Part shown: positions 35,046 to 45,017 of the stretch, one piece after another | How the letters are laid out: each line of letters opens with the position of its first letter | How positions within the stretch are numbered: the stretch's first letter is position 1 | NCBI RefSeq assembly: GCF_025452235.1 | Contig: NZ_CP104965.1 | Coordinates: 3,840,501-3,904,500, forward strand | Source of the DNA: Devosia neptuniae | GTDB taxonomy: Bacteria > Pseudomonadota > Alphaproteobacteria > Rhizobiales > Devosiaceae | Direction of reading: 5' to 3' | DNA: 64,000 nt | Notes under the pieces: model-generated | Database searches by the model: none | Seen by the model: the letters and a program-made list of their open reading frames with translations, nothing else | What the model was told of the DNA's origin: nothing | Position numbers and translations under genes: made by a program

Positions 35046-37314
35046 CGTCATTTCTCCGGTCGATATTGCCGTCCCATTCCAGCGTCGAAATCATTGACGC
35101 TTCCCGCATGCCCGCGCGCTGGACGGAGGAAAGGCCCGGACTGCGCTTGAGCGTTGCCAGAACATCGGTCAGTTGCGCAAGGTCGCGGACTTCGATTTCG
35201 AAGATCATCTGGTGAAAATCAGGCGAAATCATCCGCATCACCAGATTGTTGATATTGGCGTCGCAAGCGGCGATAGCCGAAGAAATCTGCGCGAGTGAGC
35301 CCGGACGATTGACCGATTCCATCGAAATCACGGTGGGATAGAGATCTTCCTTGCCAGATAGATTCCAGCGCACATCGACCCAGGCGACGTCGCTGTCATG
35401 CAGATCGATCAGCGCATCGGAATGGATGGGATAGACCAGCATGGGCGCGTCGGGCTGCAGAATGCCCACAAGGCGATCGCCGGGTACGACCCCCTCCCCC
35501 GAAATGGTGACGGGCATGTGGAAGTCGAGCTGGGCGAGCGCCGCCTTGGCGCGGGTGCCGGAGCGCTGACCGCCCGGCACGCGGAAGCGAAACAGATCGG
35601 TGGCGCGCAGGGCGAACCAGCCGTCGGCGGTGTCGGCTACGGGCAGATCGAGCTTGCGGCGGCGTTTGCGCAGGCCCTTGATGCGGGCAAGTTCGGCCGC
35701 CAGCGGTTCGGAGCCGACCTTGCCTTCGCCGACGGCGATCAGCAGATCGCGCTTGGACGGGGAACCCAAGGCCTCGGCCAGCGCCTTGGCTTCGCTGTCG
35801 TCGAGCATGACGCCTTCGCGCTCGAGCATCATCTTGAGGACGTGCTCGCCCAGGGCAAAGGCGCGCTGGGCGGCGGCGTGCCGCACGGCGCGGCGAATGG
35901 CGGCACGAGCCTTGCCGGTTGCGGCGATGCCGATCCAGTTGGATGGCGGCATGTGGTTCTGGTCGCGGATGATCTCGACTTCGTCGCCGCTGCGCAGCTG
36001 GGTGACCAGCGGCAGGATGGCGCCGTTGATCTTGGCGCCGACACAGGTATCGCCAATGTCGGTATGCAGCGCATAGGCGAAGTCGATCGGCGTTGCGCCA
36101 CGCGGCAGGGCAATGAGACGCCCGCGCGGGGTGAAGCAGAACACCTGGTCCTGGAACAGTTCGAGCTTGGTATATTCGACGAAATCTTCGGTCGAGAGGC
36201 CCTGAGTCAGGTGGCCGATGGTCTGGCGGAGCGAGCCATAGGCCTGCGACTCGATCTCGATGCGGCCCATATCGGCCGAAGCGCCATCCTTATAGAGGGC
36301 GTGGGCCGCGATGCCGAATTCGGCGATGCGGTCCATTTCCTCGGTGCGGATCTGCAGCTCCGCACGCTGGCGACCGGGGCCGACAATGGTGGTGTGGATG
36401 GATTGGTAATCGTTGTGCTTGGGGACCGAGATATAGTCCTTGAAGCGTCCGGGCACGACTTTCCACTTGGTGTGGACCACGCCCACCGTGTGGTAGCACT
36501 CCTCGATCGAGTTCACGATGACGCGGAAACCGATCATGTCGGAGAGCTGTTCCAGCGCAATCGACTTGCGTTCGATCTTGGAGAAGATCGAGTAAGGCGA
36601 TTTGACGCGCGCCTTGACGCGGGCAGTGATGCCCTCGGCGGCTAGGCGCTCACTCAGCTCGGTTGAAATGGTCGAAATCGTCTCGCGATATTCGGCCTGC
36701 ATCTCGTTGAGACGCTCGGTAATGGCGGTGTAGTGGTCGGGCTGGAGAATCTTGAAGGAGATATCTTCCAGCTCGTTGCGCATGTCCTGCATACCCATGC
36801 GGCCGGCGAGCGGGGCATAGATATCCATGGTTTCCTGGGCAATACGGGTGCGCTTTTCGGGCGGCATGTATTGCAGGGTGCGCATATTGTGCAGGCGATC
36901 GGCCAGCTTGACGAGCAGGACGCGCACGTCCTGGCTGATGGCGAGCAGCAGCTTGCGCAGATTTTCGGCCTGAGCTTCCTCGCGCGAGACCAGATTGAGG
37001 CGGTCAATCTTGGTCAGGCCATCGACAATGGCGCCGATTTCCGAGCCGAACAGCTGATCGATCTCGGCGCGGGTGGCGTCGGTATCCTCGATCGTGTCGT
37101 GCAGAAGGCCCACGGCGATGGAGGCATCATCGAGCTTGAGCTCGGTCAGGATGGCGGCGACTTCGAGGGGATGATTGAAATAGGGGTCGCCGGACGCGCG
37201 CTTTTGCGAGCCATGCTTCTGCATGGCGTACACATAGGCCTTGTTCAACAAATTCTCGTCGGCGTTCGGGTTATAGGCCTGAACGCGTTCGACAAGCTCG
37301 TACTGACGCATCAT
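35038..37314 (-). CDS. rel: Bifunctional (p)ppGpp synthetase/hydrolase (Rel/SpoT)
   Basis: 758 residues, full-length RSH protein. The HD hydrolase domain has [21 protein letters not shown] and [13 protein letters not shown]. The synthetase domain contains [15 protein letters not shown] and [16 protein letters not shown] ([19 protein letters not shown]) and a C-terminal ACT domain follow. As the only RSH gene in view it probably both makes and degrades the alarmone, as in other alphaproteobacteria. It follows rpoZ and overlaps or abuts pyrE. Confidence 0.97.
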   Translation of the reverse strand: MMRQYELVERVQAYNPNADENLLNKAYVYAMQKHGSQKRASGDPYFNHPLEVAAILTELKLDDASIAVGLLHDTIEDTDATRAEIDQLFGSEIGAIVDGLTKIDRLNLVSREEAQAENLRKLLLAISQDVRVLLVKLADRLHNMRTLQYMPPEKRTRIAQETMDIYAPLAGRMGMQDMRNELEDISFKILQPDHYTAITERLNEMQAEYRETISTISTELSERLAAEGITARVKARVKSPYSIFSKIERKSIALEQLSDMIGFRVIVNSIEECYHTVGVVHTKWKVVPGRFKDYISVPKHNDYQSIHTTIVGPGRQRAELQIRTEEMDRIAEFGIAAHALYKDGASADMGRIEIESQAYGSLRQTIGHLTQGLSTEDFVEYTKLELFQDQVFCFTPRGRLIALPRGATPIDFAYALHTDIGDTCVGAKINGAILPLVTQLRSGDEVEIIRDQNHMPPSNWIGIAATGKARAAIRRAVRHAAAQRAFALGEHVLKMMLEREGVMLDDSEAKALAEALGSPSKRDLLIAVGEGKVGSEPLAAELARIKGLRKRRRKLDLPVADTADGWFALRATDLFRFRVPGGQRSGTRAKAALAQLDFHMPVTISGEGVVPGDRLVGILQPDAPMLVYPIHSDALIDLHDSDVAWVDVRWNLSGKEDLYPTVISMESVNRPGSLAQISSAIAACDANINNLVMRMISPDFHQMIFEIEVRDLAQLTDVLATLKRSPGLSSVQRAGMREASMISTLEWDGNIDRRNDDD

Positions 37315-37365
37315 GACTGTAGGGGCCTCACCCGCCTGGGGAGCTTAGCGGTTGGGATAGAAATG

Positions 37366-37393
37366 AAAAGGGCGTCCGGTGATCCGAACGCCC
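37366..37393 (-). terminator. Terminator between rpoZ and rel
   Basis: On the minus strand GGGCGTTCGG-ATCA-CCGGACGCCC is followed by TTTTCATTTC. It lies 27 nt after the rpoZ stop and upstream of rel, so rel may use its own promoter or read-through. Confidence 0.75.
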
Positions 37394-37420
37394 TCTCCTA
37401 TACGATAGCTTGAAGCCAGA

Positions 37421-37789
37421 TCAATCGTCGCGGCGTTCCGGCGGCGCGAGGCTTTCGATACCGCGCAGCAATTCTTCTTCGCTGATGGTGTCGAAATTGA
37501 TCGAGTCGTCGCCATTGGCGCTTTCGATCAGCGGAGCAGCATGCTGCTCGGGCTCGTCGACTTCGACATATTTCTGCAGCGAATGGATCAGGTCTTCGCG
37601 CAGGTCTTCCGGCGAAATGGCGCCGTCACCGATTTCACGCAGGGCAACGACCGGATTTTTGTCGTTATCACGGGATACGGTGATCTGAGCGCCGGAGGAA
37701 ATCATGCGCGCACGATGCGCAGCCATGAGGACGAGATCGAAGCGGTTCTCGATCTTTTCAATGCAGTCTTCAACGGTGACGCGGGCCAC
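37421..37789 (-). CDS. rpoZ: RNA polymerase subunit omega
   Basis: 122 residues with a GTG start (GGAG 6 nt upstream) giving [32 protein letters not shown], the standard N-terminus. The acidic C-terminal tail is typical for alphaproteobacteria. Omega helps assemble RNA polymerase and forms part of the ppGpp site, fitting its place next to rel. A TTG at 37801 is a less likely start. Confidence 0.95.
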   Translation of the reverse strand: MARVTVEDCIEKIENRFDLVLMAAHRARMISSGAQITVSRDNDKNPVVALREIGDGAISPEDLREDLIHSLQKYVEVDEPEQHAAPLIESANGDDSINFDTISEEELLRGIESLAPPERRDD

Positions 37790-38048
37790 GAACGTCTCCA
37801 AAACTTATGGAATGAACGCTTCCCATACACGAGAGGTTATCAGGATACAAGGTTTGCACGCACTTGTGCAGGATTGGCTGATTTCAGTGGCGAAAAGGTG
37901 AGCGCAGAACGCTTGCGGGGCCTAGAGCAAATGTGCGAATACCGAGTTTAACGGATAAATTGAGCCGCGGAACTTAATTTAGCTGCTTTTTGCCCGCTAT
38001 CGGGCGCAAGTAATTTTGCAGCCTCGCTGCTGGGTACAGGAGTTCGTC
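37790..38048. other. Divergent promoter region rpoZ/NYN gene
   Basis: 259 bp, more A/T-rich than its surroundings, with GCCCGCTATCGGGCG as a small hairpin at about 37991-38008. It presumably holds both promoters. No RNA gene recognised. Confidence 0.45.
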
Positions 38049-38642
38049 ATGCCCATTGATCCGCGCGAAAAAATTGTACTATTCATCGATGGCGCTAATC
38101 TCTACGCGACGTCCAAGGCCATCGGCGTGGATATCGACTATCGGCGATTGCTGACCGAGTTCAGCGGCAAGGCCTATTTACTGCGCGCCAATTATTACAC
38201 CGCGCTGGTGGAGGATCAGGAATATTCCTCGATCCGGCCGCTGATCGACTGGCTGGACTATAATGGCTTCACCGTGGTGACGAAGCCCGCCAAGGAATTC
38301 ACCGACGCAGCAGGCCGCCGCAAGATCAAGGGCAATATGGATATCGAGCTCTGCGTCGATGCGCTGGAGCTGGCTCCCTATTATGACCACATGGTGCTGT
38401 TTTCGGGTGATGGCGACTTCACCGCGCTGGTGGCGTCCCTGCAGCGCAAGGGCAAGCGAGTGACGGTGGTGTCGACGCTGACCACCTCGACACCGATGAT
38501 TGCCGATGATTTGCGCCGGCAAGCGGACTTTTTCATCGATGTGGCAGATTTGGCCAAAAGCGTGGGACGCCCGCCAAGCACGCGGCCGGTGGTTGCGCCA
38601 GCGGCCGTGCCGGTGGTGGATGACGAAACAGACCCGGATTAA
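38049..38642 (+). CDS. NYN domain protein (LabA/DUF88 family)
   Basis: 197 residues from ATG 38049 (AGGAG 6 nt upstream). PIN-like NYN fold with acidic residues in LFIDGANLYATSKAIG, KGNMDIELCVDAL and LFSGDGDFTALV, the three metal-binding positions. Members are probable RNases. The C-terminal tail from about residue 170 is rich in Pro and Val and probably unstructured. It stands alone, divergent from rpoZ. Confidence 0.92.
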   Translation: MPIDPREKIVLFIDGANLYATSKAIGVDIDYRRLLTEFSGKAYLLRANYYTALVEDQEYSSIRPLIDWLDYNGFTVVTKPAKEFTDAAGRRKIKGNMDIELCVDALELAPYYDHMVLFSGDGDFTALVASLQRKGKRVTVVSTLTTSTPMIADDLRRQADFFIDVADLAKSVGRPPSTRPVVAPAAVPVVDDETDPD

Positions 38643-38668
38643 CGGGCGTTTGGTGAGCTAACCCCGGT

Positions 38669-39433
38669 TCAGGGTGTTGGATGCACCGGCTGATGCGCCG
38701 GGCGGCCGAACGGCAGGCCCGGCGGTGCATTGTCAAAGTCGGTGGATCGACCACCAGGGGGCAGTGCTTCGCCCTCCTCGCAACGAATGAGGATGGCGCC
38801 CTGCATGCCGCGCAGTACTGCGCCGAGTTCGGGCGGCAGTTCGGTCACTTCGGCGGGCAGAGCGTTCAGTTGATCGGCGAGCTCTGGAGGCAATTGCCTG
38901 GCGGGCCGCAGGCTCGCACTGCAACCGGCTGGGGCATTGCGCAAGGTCACCGCGGCAATGTCGTCCAGGCCGAGCGCGACATAATATTCCGGATCGTAGA
39001 CCGCTATCTCCAGCTCTTTGCCGATGCGATAGGCCTGGATCGGCACGAGCGAGAACTCGAGGACGGTCCGGCCGCCGACATAGGACATGCGGCTATCGGG
39101 GCCGACCTCGAAATGCAGATCGGTCGCCCCCTCCCCGGCATAGGTGTAGAATTCGCGCCGGGCCAGGTCCGCCATGCTGTCGCGCGTCAGCTCCGAGAGC
39201 TCGTCGCCGCTGATATTGCCGTCGCCGTTGGTGTCCAGGCCCTGAATCTGCCAGGCGGAGATTGCCCGATCGAAGCTCCAGCGATGCTCGATGGCGATGA
39301 CATTGCCGGTATTGTCGAAGGCAATCGTCGTCTCCGCATCCACGAAGACATGGGGATGTGCAAAAGCCCATCCAGGAGTGAGCAGCAACGCCGCCAGGGC
39401 GAGGCCCGATGAAAGGGCATGAAAACGCAACAC
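38669..39433 (-). CDS. DUF1007 family exported protein with EF-hand motif
   Basis: About 254 residues with a GTG start at 39433 (AGGG upstream). The signal peptide ends AFAHPHVFVD, and the HPHVFV start of the mature chain is the DUF1007 hallmark. At about residue 65-76 of the mature chain an EF-hand loop DTNGDGNISGDE is complete. DUF1007 genes usually pair with a nickel/cobalt exporter gene; none is adjacent here. The C-terminal part is rich in Pro. A role in metal handling in the periplasm is inferred from the family only. Confidence 0.85.
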   Translation of the reverse strand: MLRFHALSSGLALAALLLTPGWAFAHPHVFVDAETTIAFDNTGNVIAIEHRWSFDRAISAWQIQGLDTNGDGNISGDELSELTRDSMADLARREFYTYAGEGATDLHFEVGPDSRMSYVGGRTVLEFSLVPIQAYRIGKELEIAVYDPEYYVALGLDDIAAVTLRNAPAGCSASLRPARQLPPELADQLNALPAEVTELPPELGAVLRGMQGAILIRCEEGEALPPGGRSTDFDNAPPGLPFGRPAHQPVHPTP

Positions 39434-39486
39434 TTCTGCCCTAGATAGATTTGCCGGGTCATCCGACTTTAGCAGAGCTGCAAGCA

Positions 39487-40191
39487 TTGAAAAGACTGCG
39501 CCAATATCGCCGCCCTGTGGTCGCTCTGCTGACGGCCTGTGCCATAGCGCCGGCTTGGGGCGCATGCGCCATCGCCGCCGAGCTGGTGGTGACGATGAAC
39601 CAGACGGCCATGACGATCCCCATCGCTGAATATCTGGTGGTGGATTTTGATCTCGACGGGCAGATCGTGCCCATGGGCTTCAGCGACGACCCTGAGATCA
39701 GCAAGCGCCGCGCGAGCTTCTTTGCAGCCAACCCCGGCACATTGCCGGCGGTGCAGTTGCGCTACCTGTTTTATCTGGCAAGGGCGGCCTGTAGCGGCGA
39801 AGGATTTTTGCTGTCGGCCTGCGAGAGCCGCGACGGCACCGGCACTGCGCAGATTGTGCAGCTGGTGCTTCGTTCGGGCAGCGTTCCCGGCGTGGGTACG
39901 CAAATGCTGCGCCCGGCCGAGCTATCACCCGCCGACGTGGAAGGCGAGGTCGTGACATATGACCAGCCGGGCTGGAGCTATATGGAAACGCTGGTGGACG
40001 GCAACCGCCTCGCCGCAAGCTGCGCGCCGGCCAAAGAGGCCGGCTGGGGCCTGACTTGCCGACACAGTGCGTCACTGGCCAATGGCATTTTCTACCAGAT
40101 CGACTTCCTGATGAAGGGGAAGGCCGCAGCCGAGGCGAGTGAAATCCTGCGGGCGAGTCATGCCGCCGCGCAGTCTCTTACTTCGCAATAG
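39487..40191 (+). CDS. Exported protein of unknown function
   Basis: About 234 residues with a TTG start, an N-terminal KRLRQYRR followed by a hydrophobic signal segment and an AIAAE cleavage region. The mature chain has paired cysteines (AACSGEGFLLSAC; SCAPAKEAG...LTC) that could form disulfides in the periplasm. It is divergent from DUF1007 with only about 50 bp between the proposed starts. I do not recognise a family. TTG 39451 is an alternative start. Confidence 0.72.
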   Translation: MKRLRQYRRPVVALLTACAIAPAWGACAIAAELVVTMNQTAMTIPIAEYLVVDFDLDGQIVPMGFSDDPEISKRRASFFAANPGTLPAVQLRYLFYLARAACSGEGFLLSACESRDGTGTAQIVQLVLRSGSVPGVGTQMLRPAELSPADVEGEVVTYDQPGWSYMETLVDGNRLAASCAPAKEAGWGLTCRHSASLANGIFYQIDFLMKGKAAAEASEILRASHAAAQSLTSQ

Positions 40192-40197
40192 CAGGCG

Positions 40198-40695
40198 CTA
40201 GCCGCGCCCGCCCTCTTTCATGATGCGGGATTTGTCGCGGTTCCAGTCGCGGTTGCGCTCGGTTTCGCGCTTGTCGTAGTTCTTCTTGCCCTTGCCCAGG
40301 CCGATCAGCACTTTGGCGCGGCCCTGATCGTTGAAGAACAGCTTGAGCGGCACGATGGAATTGCCGGCGCGGGAGACTTCCTGGCCGAGATGGGCCAGTT
40401 GCTTGCGCGACACCAGAAGTTTACGCGGGCGCTTTTCTTCGTGGTTGAAGCGGTTGGCCTGCAGATATTCGGGGATATGGGCGTTGATCAGCCACAGTTC
40501 GCCCTTTTCGGGCGAGGCGTAGGATTCAGTGATCTGAGCTTTGCCCAGACGCAGCGATTTAACCTCGGTGCCGGTCAGCACAAGGCCGGCCTCGAGAGTG
40601 TCGATGATCTCGTAATCATAGCGCGCGCGGCGGTTTTCAGCCACGAGGCCGTGGCTGATTACGCCGTTCTTGGATTTGTCGTTCTTGCTGGCCAT
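40198..40695 (-). CDS. smpB: SsrA-binding protein SmpB
   Basis: 165 residues. Family blocks: [58 protein letters not shown] and the basic C-terminal tail ([21 protein letters not shown]). SmpB brings tmRNA to stalled ribosomes. It follows dapA on the same strand, 5 nt apart, a conserved alphaproteobacterial pair. The tmRNA gene itself is not in the window. Confidence 0.97.
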   Translation of the reverse strand: MASKNDKSKNGVISHGLVAENRRARYDYEIIDTLEAGLVLTGTEVKSLRLGKAQITESYASPEKGELWLINAHIPEYLQANRFNHEEKRPRKLLVSRKQLAHLGQEVSRAGNSIVPLKLFFNDQGRAKVLIGLGKGKKNYDKRETERNRDWNRDKSRIMKEGGRG

Positions 40696-40700
40696 AAAGG

Positions 40701-41576
40701 TTAGATAAGACCTGCATGGCTCAATGCAAAGTCCATCGCTTCTTGCGTTGGCTTGCTGATCGGCAAAAGCGGCAGGCGCAGCTCGTTGGCACAGAGGTTG
40801 AGCCGGTTGGCGGCATATTTTGCCGGCGCGGGATTGGGCTCCATGAACAAGTCCTTGTGCAGGTAAGACAGCTTGTCCTGAATGGCCAGGGCGCCCTTGA
40901 AATCGCCGGCGAGCGAGAGTTCCTGCAGCTGCGAGCAGAGGCGCGGCGCAATATTGGCGGTGACCGAAATACAGCCATGGCCGCCATGGGCGTTGAAACC
41001 CAATGCCGAGCTGTCGTCGCCGGAGAGCAGGATAAAATCCTTGCCGAGCTTGGCGCGCTGCAGGCTGGCGCGCTCCATATTGGCCGTCGCGTCCTTGACG
41101 CCAATGATATTGGAATGCGCCTCTGCCAGGCGCGCGATGGTGTCGACGGTGAGGTCGACGGTGGTGCGGCCGGGGACGCTGTAGAGAATGACCGGAATGC
41201 CCACGGCACTGGCCACGGCCGAGAAGTGCTGGAACAGCCCTTCCTGGTTGGGCTTGTTATAATACGGCACAACAGAGAGCACGGCATCGGCGCCGGTTTC
41301 TTCGGCGAAGCGGGCCAGCGAAACGGCTTCAGCAGTCGAGTTGGAGCCCGCGCCGGCGACCACAGGAACGCGCTTATTGGCGACTTCGACGCAGATTTCG
41401 ACGACGCGGCGATGTTCCTCGTGGCTGACCGTGGGGCTTTCGCCCGTGGTGCCAACCGGAACCAGGCCGTGTGTGCCCTCGGCGATCTGCCAATCGACAA
41501 AGCTCGAGAAGGCTTTCTCGTCCACTGCCCCATTAACGAAGGGAGTGATGAGTGCCGTAATCGATCCTCTGAGCAT
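40701..41576 (-). CDS. dapA: 4-hydroxy-tetrahydrodipicolinate synthase
   Basis: 291 residues from ATG 41576. TIM-barrel aldolase: GTTGESPT with catalytic threonines, Tyr in ILYSVPGRT and Schiff-base Lys in [13 protein letters not shown] (about residue 161). It condenses pyruvate and aspartate semialdehyde at the start of lysine and diaminopimelate synthesis. It forms a pair with smpB. The frame extends upstream to 41609 without support. Confidence 0.97.
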   Translation of the reverse strand: MLRGSITALITPFVNGAVDEKAFSSFVDWQIAEGTHGLVPVGTTGESPTVSHEEHRRVVEICVEVANKRVPVVAGAGSNSTAEAVSLARFAEETGADAVLSVVPYYNKPNQEGLFQHFSAVASAVGIPVILYSVPGRTTVDLTVDTIARLAEAHSNIIGVKDATANMERASLQRAKLGKDFILLSGDDSSALGFNAHGGHGCISVTANIAPRLCSQLQELSLAGDFKGALAIQDKLSYLHKDLFMEPNPAPAKYAANRLNLCANELRLPLLPISKPTQEAMDFALSHAGLI

Positions 41577-41824
41577 TTGCCTGGTATTCCTCGGTTTGAT
41601 GAATGCCACAGTTCAGCCGTGGCGGAGTGTCATAGCCGTTTGATAGCGGCTGATTTGAGTGGCGCACCATAGTTTTTATTGCATGCCATCACAAGGCGGC
41701 AGCGACATGACCGGCATCTGACGGGCGGCGGCAACCTGATGTTTACCCAGATGGGGTAACTTTGAGTTAACCGCAAGGATGGGGGTTCTTGCCGGCTGGT
41801 TGAATGTGAGCAGCAGGACGGCAG
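41577..41824. other. Divergent promoter region dapA/lytic transglycosylase
   Basis: 248 bp with A/T-rich patches. GTTTACCC-AGAT-GGGGTAAC at about 41741-41760 is an imperfect inverted repeat upstream of the transglycosylase start. No gene seen. Confidence 0.4.
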
Positions 41825-43852
41825 ATGGGACACGGCTTTCGAGCGGGCCTCATTGCAGCGGCGCTGGGCGTTTTAAGCATAACCCCAGTGGCCGATGTGA
41901 TCGTGGCCAATGACACCATTGATAATGTGGTTACCGGCTCGATTGGGAACGGAGCGGCGACGCCTGCCCCGGACAATAAGGGCTCTGCGGCATTCCGCGC
42001 AGCGCTGGACCTGCTGGGCAGCGACGATGCGGCTGGCGCCTATCAGGCAGCCCGCGCCCTGCCCGATGCGCTTGAGCGACGCACGGTGCAGTGGGCGGCG
42101 ATCTACTTCAATCCCGGCAAAGTCGATTATCATTCGGTGCAGCGTTTTGCTGCGGACGCGCCTGATTTTGCGGCCAGCAGTGTTTATCGGACGCGGATTG
42201 AGCAGGCGTTGCTCAAGGCCGAGCCTACTGATGCCGATGTCATCGCGGCGCTGGGCGGGGCGGTGCCCAATACGATCGAGGCCCAGGTAATGCTGGCTTC
42301 GGCCTATCTGGCCGAGGGGCAGAAGGAGCGGGCAACGCGGCTGGCGCACAGTATCTGGATCGACAATTTTTTGACCCCGGAGCAGGAAAAGACCGTGCTG
42401 GACAAGCTCGGCGCCCTGCTCGACCGCGACACGCATTGGGCGCGGGCGATGCATTTGATGATGCATGATCGGGCGCAGGCCAGCGAGCGACTGCTGGAGT
42501 TTTTGAGCCCGGCGCAGAGATCGCTGGTGGCGGCGCGGGCGGCCGTGTCGCGCAATGATGCCGACGCCAAGAGGCAACTCGATAGCGTTGATCCCTCGAT
42601 GCAGTCCAACCCGGTCTTTATCTTTTCGCGAGCGCAGCGGGCGCGGCAATTCGAGCTATGGCAGAGCGCTGTCGATTGGCTCAACAAGGCGCCGGACGAG
42701 CTGCCGGATGCGGCTGAGTGGTGGTATGAGCGGCGCGCGCTGATCCGCCAATTGCTCAATGCAGGGCAGCCCAAACTCGCCTATCAGACGGCTTCGGGCT
42801 ATACCAAGGGGCCGGATGGTCGCGTGGTGGAAGCGCAATTCCATGCGGGCTGGATTGCCCTGTCATTCCTTGATGATGCGGCGGCGGCCAAGCAGCATTT
42901 TACCGCGCAAAAGGCCCTGTCCACCCTGCCGGACACAGTCAGCCAGGCCAATTACTGGCTGGCGCGGGCCGACACCAAGCTGGGTGACGCGGTCGGAGCC
43001 AAGGCGGCTTATGAGGCTGCGGCGCGCTATGGCAATGTCTATTATGGGCAATTGGCGCGGGCGGAGCTGGGGCACAAGGGCGTGGAAATCCGCCCCCTGC
43101 CCCATTGGCAGGATAGCGAGAGCCTGTTCAATGCCAATCCAATCGTGCGCGCAGTTCGCCTCTTGGCGGCCAATGGGCGGCAGAGCATGGCCCTACCGCT
43201 GCTGCGCTATTATGGCGAAGGGCTCAAGACCGGTGGCGAGTTGTTGCTGGCGGCGCGGCTGGCGCAGGAGATCGGCGCGCATAATGTCGCGATTCTGATT
43301 GCCGATGCGGCCGACAAGCTGGGCGTACCGCTGGATCTGTTCAGTTTTCCTAAGGATGGTTTGCCGGCCGACGCCCAATTGGCGGCCGACCGGGCGGCGG
43401 TCTATGCCATTGCGCGGCAGGAATCGATGTTCCAGCTCGACGCGATCTCCACCTCGGGAGCGCGCGGGCTGATGCAGTTGATGCCCGGCACCGCCAAGGA
43501 GGTAGCAGGCAAGGTAGGAGTCGATTATTCGGCGAGCCGGTTGATAAGCGACGGGGCTTATAATGCGCTGTTGGGCTCCACGTATCTGGGGACGCAGTTG
43601 GAGCGTTATGACGGCTCGCTGGTGCTCGCGGCGGCGGCCTATAATGCGGGGCCGGGCAATGCGAATAAATGGATTGCCGCTTATGGTGATCCACGCGCCG
43701 AGAATGTCGATCCGGTGATCTGGGTGGAACTGATCCCCTTCCAGGAGACACGGAAATATGTGCAGCGCGTGCTGGGCAATTACCTGGTCTATCGCGAACG
43801 GCTGGGCGATGGCGGGCTGACGCTGCAAGAAGCGTTGCGGACAATCCGGTGA
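41825..43852 (+). CDS. Soluble-type lytic murein transglycosylase (Slt family)
   Basis: 675 residues. Signal-like N-terminus, a long alpha-helical superhelix (about 50-500) of Slt70 type, then the catalytic SLT domain. Catalytic Glu is at about residue 533 in IARQESMFQLDAIS, followed by GARGLMQLMPGTA and LVLAAAAYNAGPGNANKW. It cleaves the MurNAc-GlcNAc bond forming anhydro-MurNAc in the periplasm. It stands between dapA and the hydrolase gene. Confidence 0.94.
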   Translation: MGHGFRAGLIAAALGVLSITPVADVIVANDTIDNVVTGSIGNGAATPAPDNKGSAAFRAALDLLGSDDAAGAYQAARALPDALERRTVQWAAIYFNPGKVDYHSVQRFAADAPDFAASSVYRTRIEQALLKAEPTDADVIAALGGAVPNTIEAQVMLASAYLAEGQKERATRLAHSIWIDNFLTPEQEKTVLDKLGALLDRDTHWARAMHLMMHDRAQASERLLEFLSPAQRSLVAARAAVSRNDADAKRQLDSVDPSMQSNPVFIFSRAQRARQFELWQSAVDWLNKAPDELPDAAEWWYERRALIRQLLNAGQPKLAYQTASGYTKGPDGRVVEAQFHAGWIALSFLDDAAAAKQHFTAQKALSTLPDTVSQANYWLARADTKLGDAVGAKAAYEAAARYGNVYYGQLARAELGHKGVEIRPLPHWQDSESLFNANPIVRAVRLLAANGRQSMALPLLRYYGEGLKTGGELLLAARLAQEIGAHNVAILIADAADKLGVPLDLFSFPKDGLPADAQLAADRAAVYAIARQESMFQLDAISTSGARGLMQLMPGTAKEVAGKVGVDYSASRLISDGAYNALLGSTYLGTQLERYDGSLVLAAAAYNAGPGNANKWIAAYGDPRAENVDPVIWVELIPFQETRKYVQRVLGNYLVYRERLGDGGLTLQEALRTIR

Positions 43853-43896
43853 TGAATGCCGGATTTCGCTTGAGGCCAATGCGGCCCCTTCCCTAA

Positions 43897-44847
43897 ATGA
43901 TGGCCATGGCCCGCAAACGCACAATTCCCGACGATCATCCAGCTTTCGCAGCCCTGCCGGTGACCCGGGTGAGCGTGTCGGCCGGGCATTTGCGGGCGGC
44001 GGTCCATATTTCGGGGCGGCTTTCCAGCCAGCGGCTGCCGGTGGTGTGCATCCCCGGTTATCAGCGCAATATGAGCGATTTTACCGAGTTTACGGCCTAT
44101 TTCCAGCGCATGGGCGGCGGCAATTGGCCGGTAGTGTTGCTGGATTTGCCGGGCCGCGGGCGCGCCGATGATCGGGCACGACCGCAGGATTATAACTCAC
44201 TGGCCGATGCGCGGGACGTTGCCAGCATATTGCCGGCATTGGGGATCGAGCGGGCGGTGATTTTAGGCCAGGGGCATGGCGGACAGGTGGCCATGGCGCT
44301 GGCCAAGGACCATCCGCTGCTCGTCGCCGGAACGGTGCTGCTGGACGCGGGGCCGGTGACGGATTCACGCGGCATTGTGCGGCTGCGCAGTAATCTCAAG
44401 CATGTCGAAAGTCTGCGCGGCAGCAAGTTCGTGACTGCGGGCTTCCGCCGCATGCTGAGCGGGGATTATCCGGGCCTGCCGGAAGCGCGGCTGGATGGGC
44501 TGATGGGGCGCAGCCATGTGATCGATCGTCGTGGGCGGGCACGACCGCTTTACGATGCGCGGCTGATCGAGGCGCTGGGCAGCATCAATTTCGACGATGT
44601 TCTGGTGGCGCAATGGCCGCTGTTCGACGCGCTACGCTGCGCGCCACTGATGTTGCTGCGCACGCAATTGACCGATCAATTGCGCCGCGAGACCTTTGAC
44701 GAGATGCAACGACGGCGGCCTGACGCCCTCGCGCTGACCATTGCCGGGCAAGGCTCGCCTGCCCTATTCGATCAGCGCGATGAGATCGAGGCTGTTGCCG
44801 ACTTCGTCATTCGCACCAGCCGAGCGGCGTTGGGCCGCGCGGCTTAG
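43897..44847 (+). CDS. Alpha/beta hydrolase-fold protein lacking the nucleophile serine
   Basis: 316 residues with an alpha/beta hydrolase core (LPVVCIPGYQRN oxyanion region; VVLLDLPGRGRAD). The nucleophile elbow, usually G-x-S-x-G, reads GQGHGG here, so Gly (about residue 126, codon GGG) replaces Ser. The C-terminal His is not obvious. It is probably a non-catalytic or atypical member. It follows the transglycosylase gene by 44 bp on the same strand. The ATG start has no clear ribosome site; an internal ATG three codons on is possible. Confidence 0.85.
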   Translation: MMAMARKRTIPDDHPAFAALPVTRVSVSAGHLRAAVHISGRLSSQRLPVVCIPGYQRNMSDFTEFTAYFQRMGGGNWPVVLLDLPGRGRADDRARPQDYNSLADARDVASILPALGIERAVILGQGHGGQVAMALAKDHPLLVAGTVLLDAGPVTDSRGIVRLRSNLKHVESLRGSKFVTAGFRRMLSGDYPGLPEARLDGLMGRSHVIDRRGRARPLYDARLIEALGSINFDDVLVAQWPLFDALRCAPLMLLRTQLTDQLRRETFDEMQRRRPDALALTIAGQGSPALFDQRDEIEAVADFVIRTSRAALGRAA

Positions 44848-45011
44848 GACCAATCGACATTCAACTGATGCTGGCCTGCAAATGGAGGTTTTCTGCGTTT
44901 CCGGTGCTCACGTACCCAAAAGTACGCTGCGCGCCGGTTCTCGAAAACCACCATATTCGCTGGCGCGGACCTTCGGTTCGGCTCAGCCTGAGTGAATGTC
45001 GATTGGTCCTA
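44845..45011. repeat. 167-bp inverted-repeat intergenic element
   Basis: Ends are a perfect 19-bp inverted repeat, TAGGACCAATCGACATTCA (44845-44863) and its complement (44993-45011). Inside are nested arms: GGTTTTC with GAAAACC, and CACGTAC with GTACG, around CCAAAA. The left end contains the stop codon of the hydrolase gene. The right end lies 7 bp before the OmpA stop. No reading frame. It resembles ERIC/MITE-type palindromic elements in design. Confidence 0.8.
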
Positions 45012-45017
45012 GCGCTC

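Noticed and set aside
43350..43852. Minus-strand frames rich in Arg, His and Pro opposite the transglycosylase
   Set aside because: Typical shadow frames; the plus strand encodes an intact catalytic domain.
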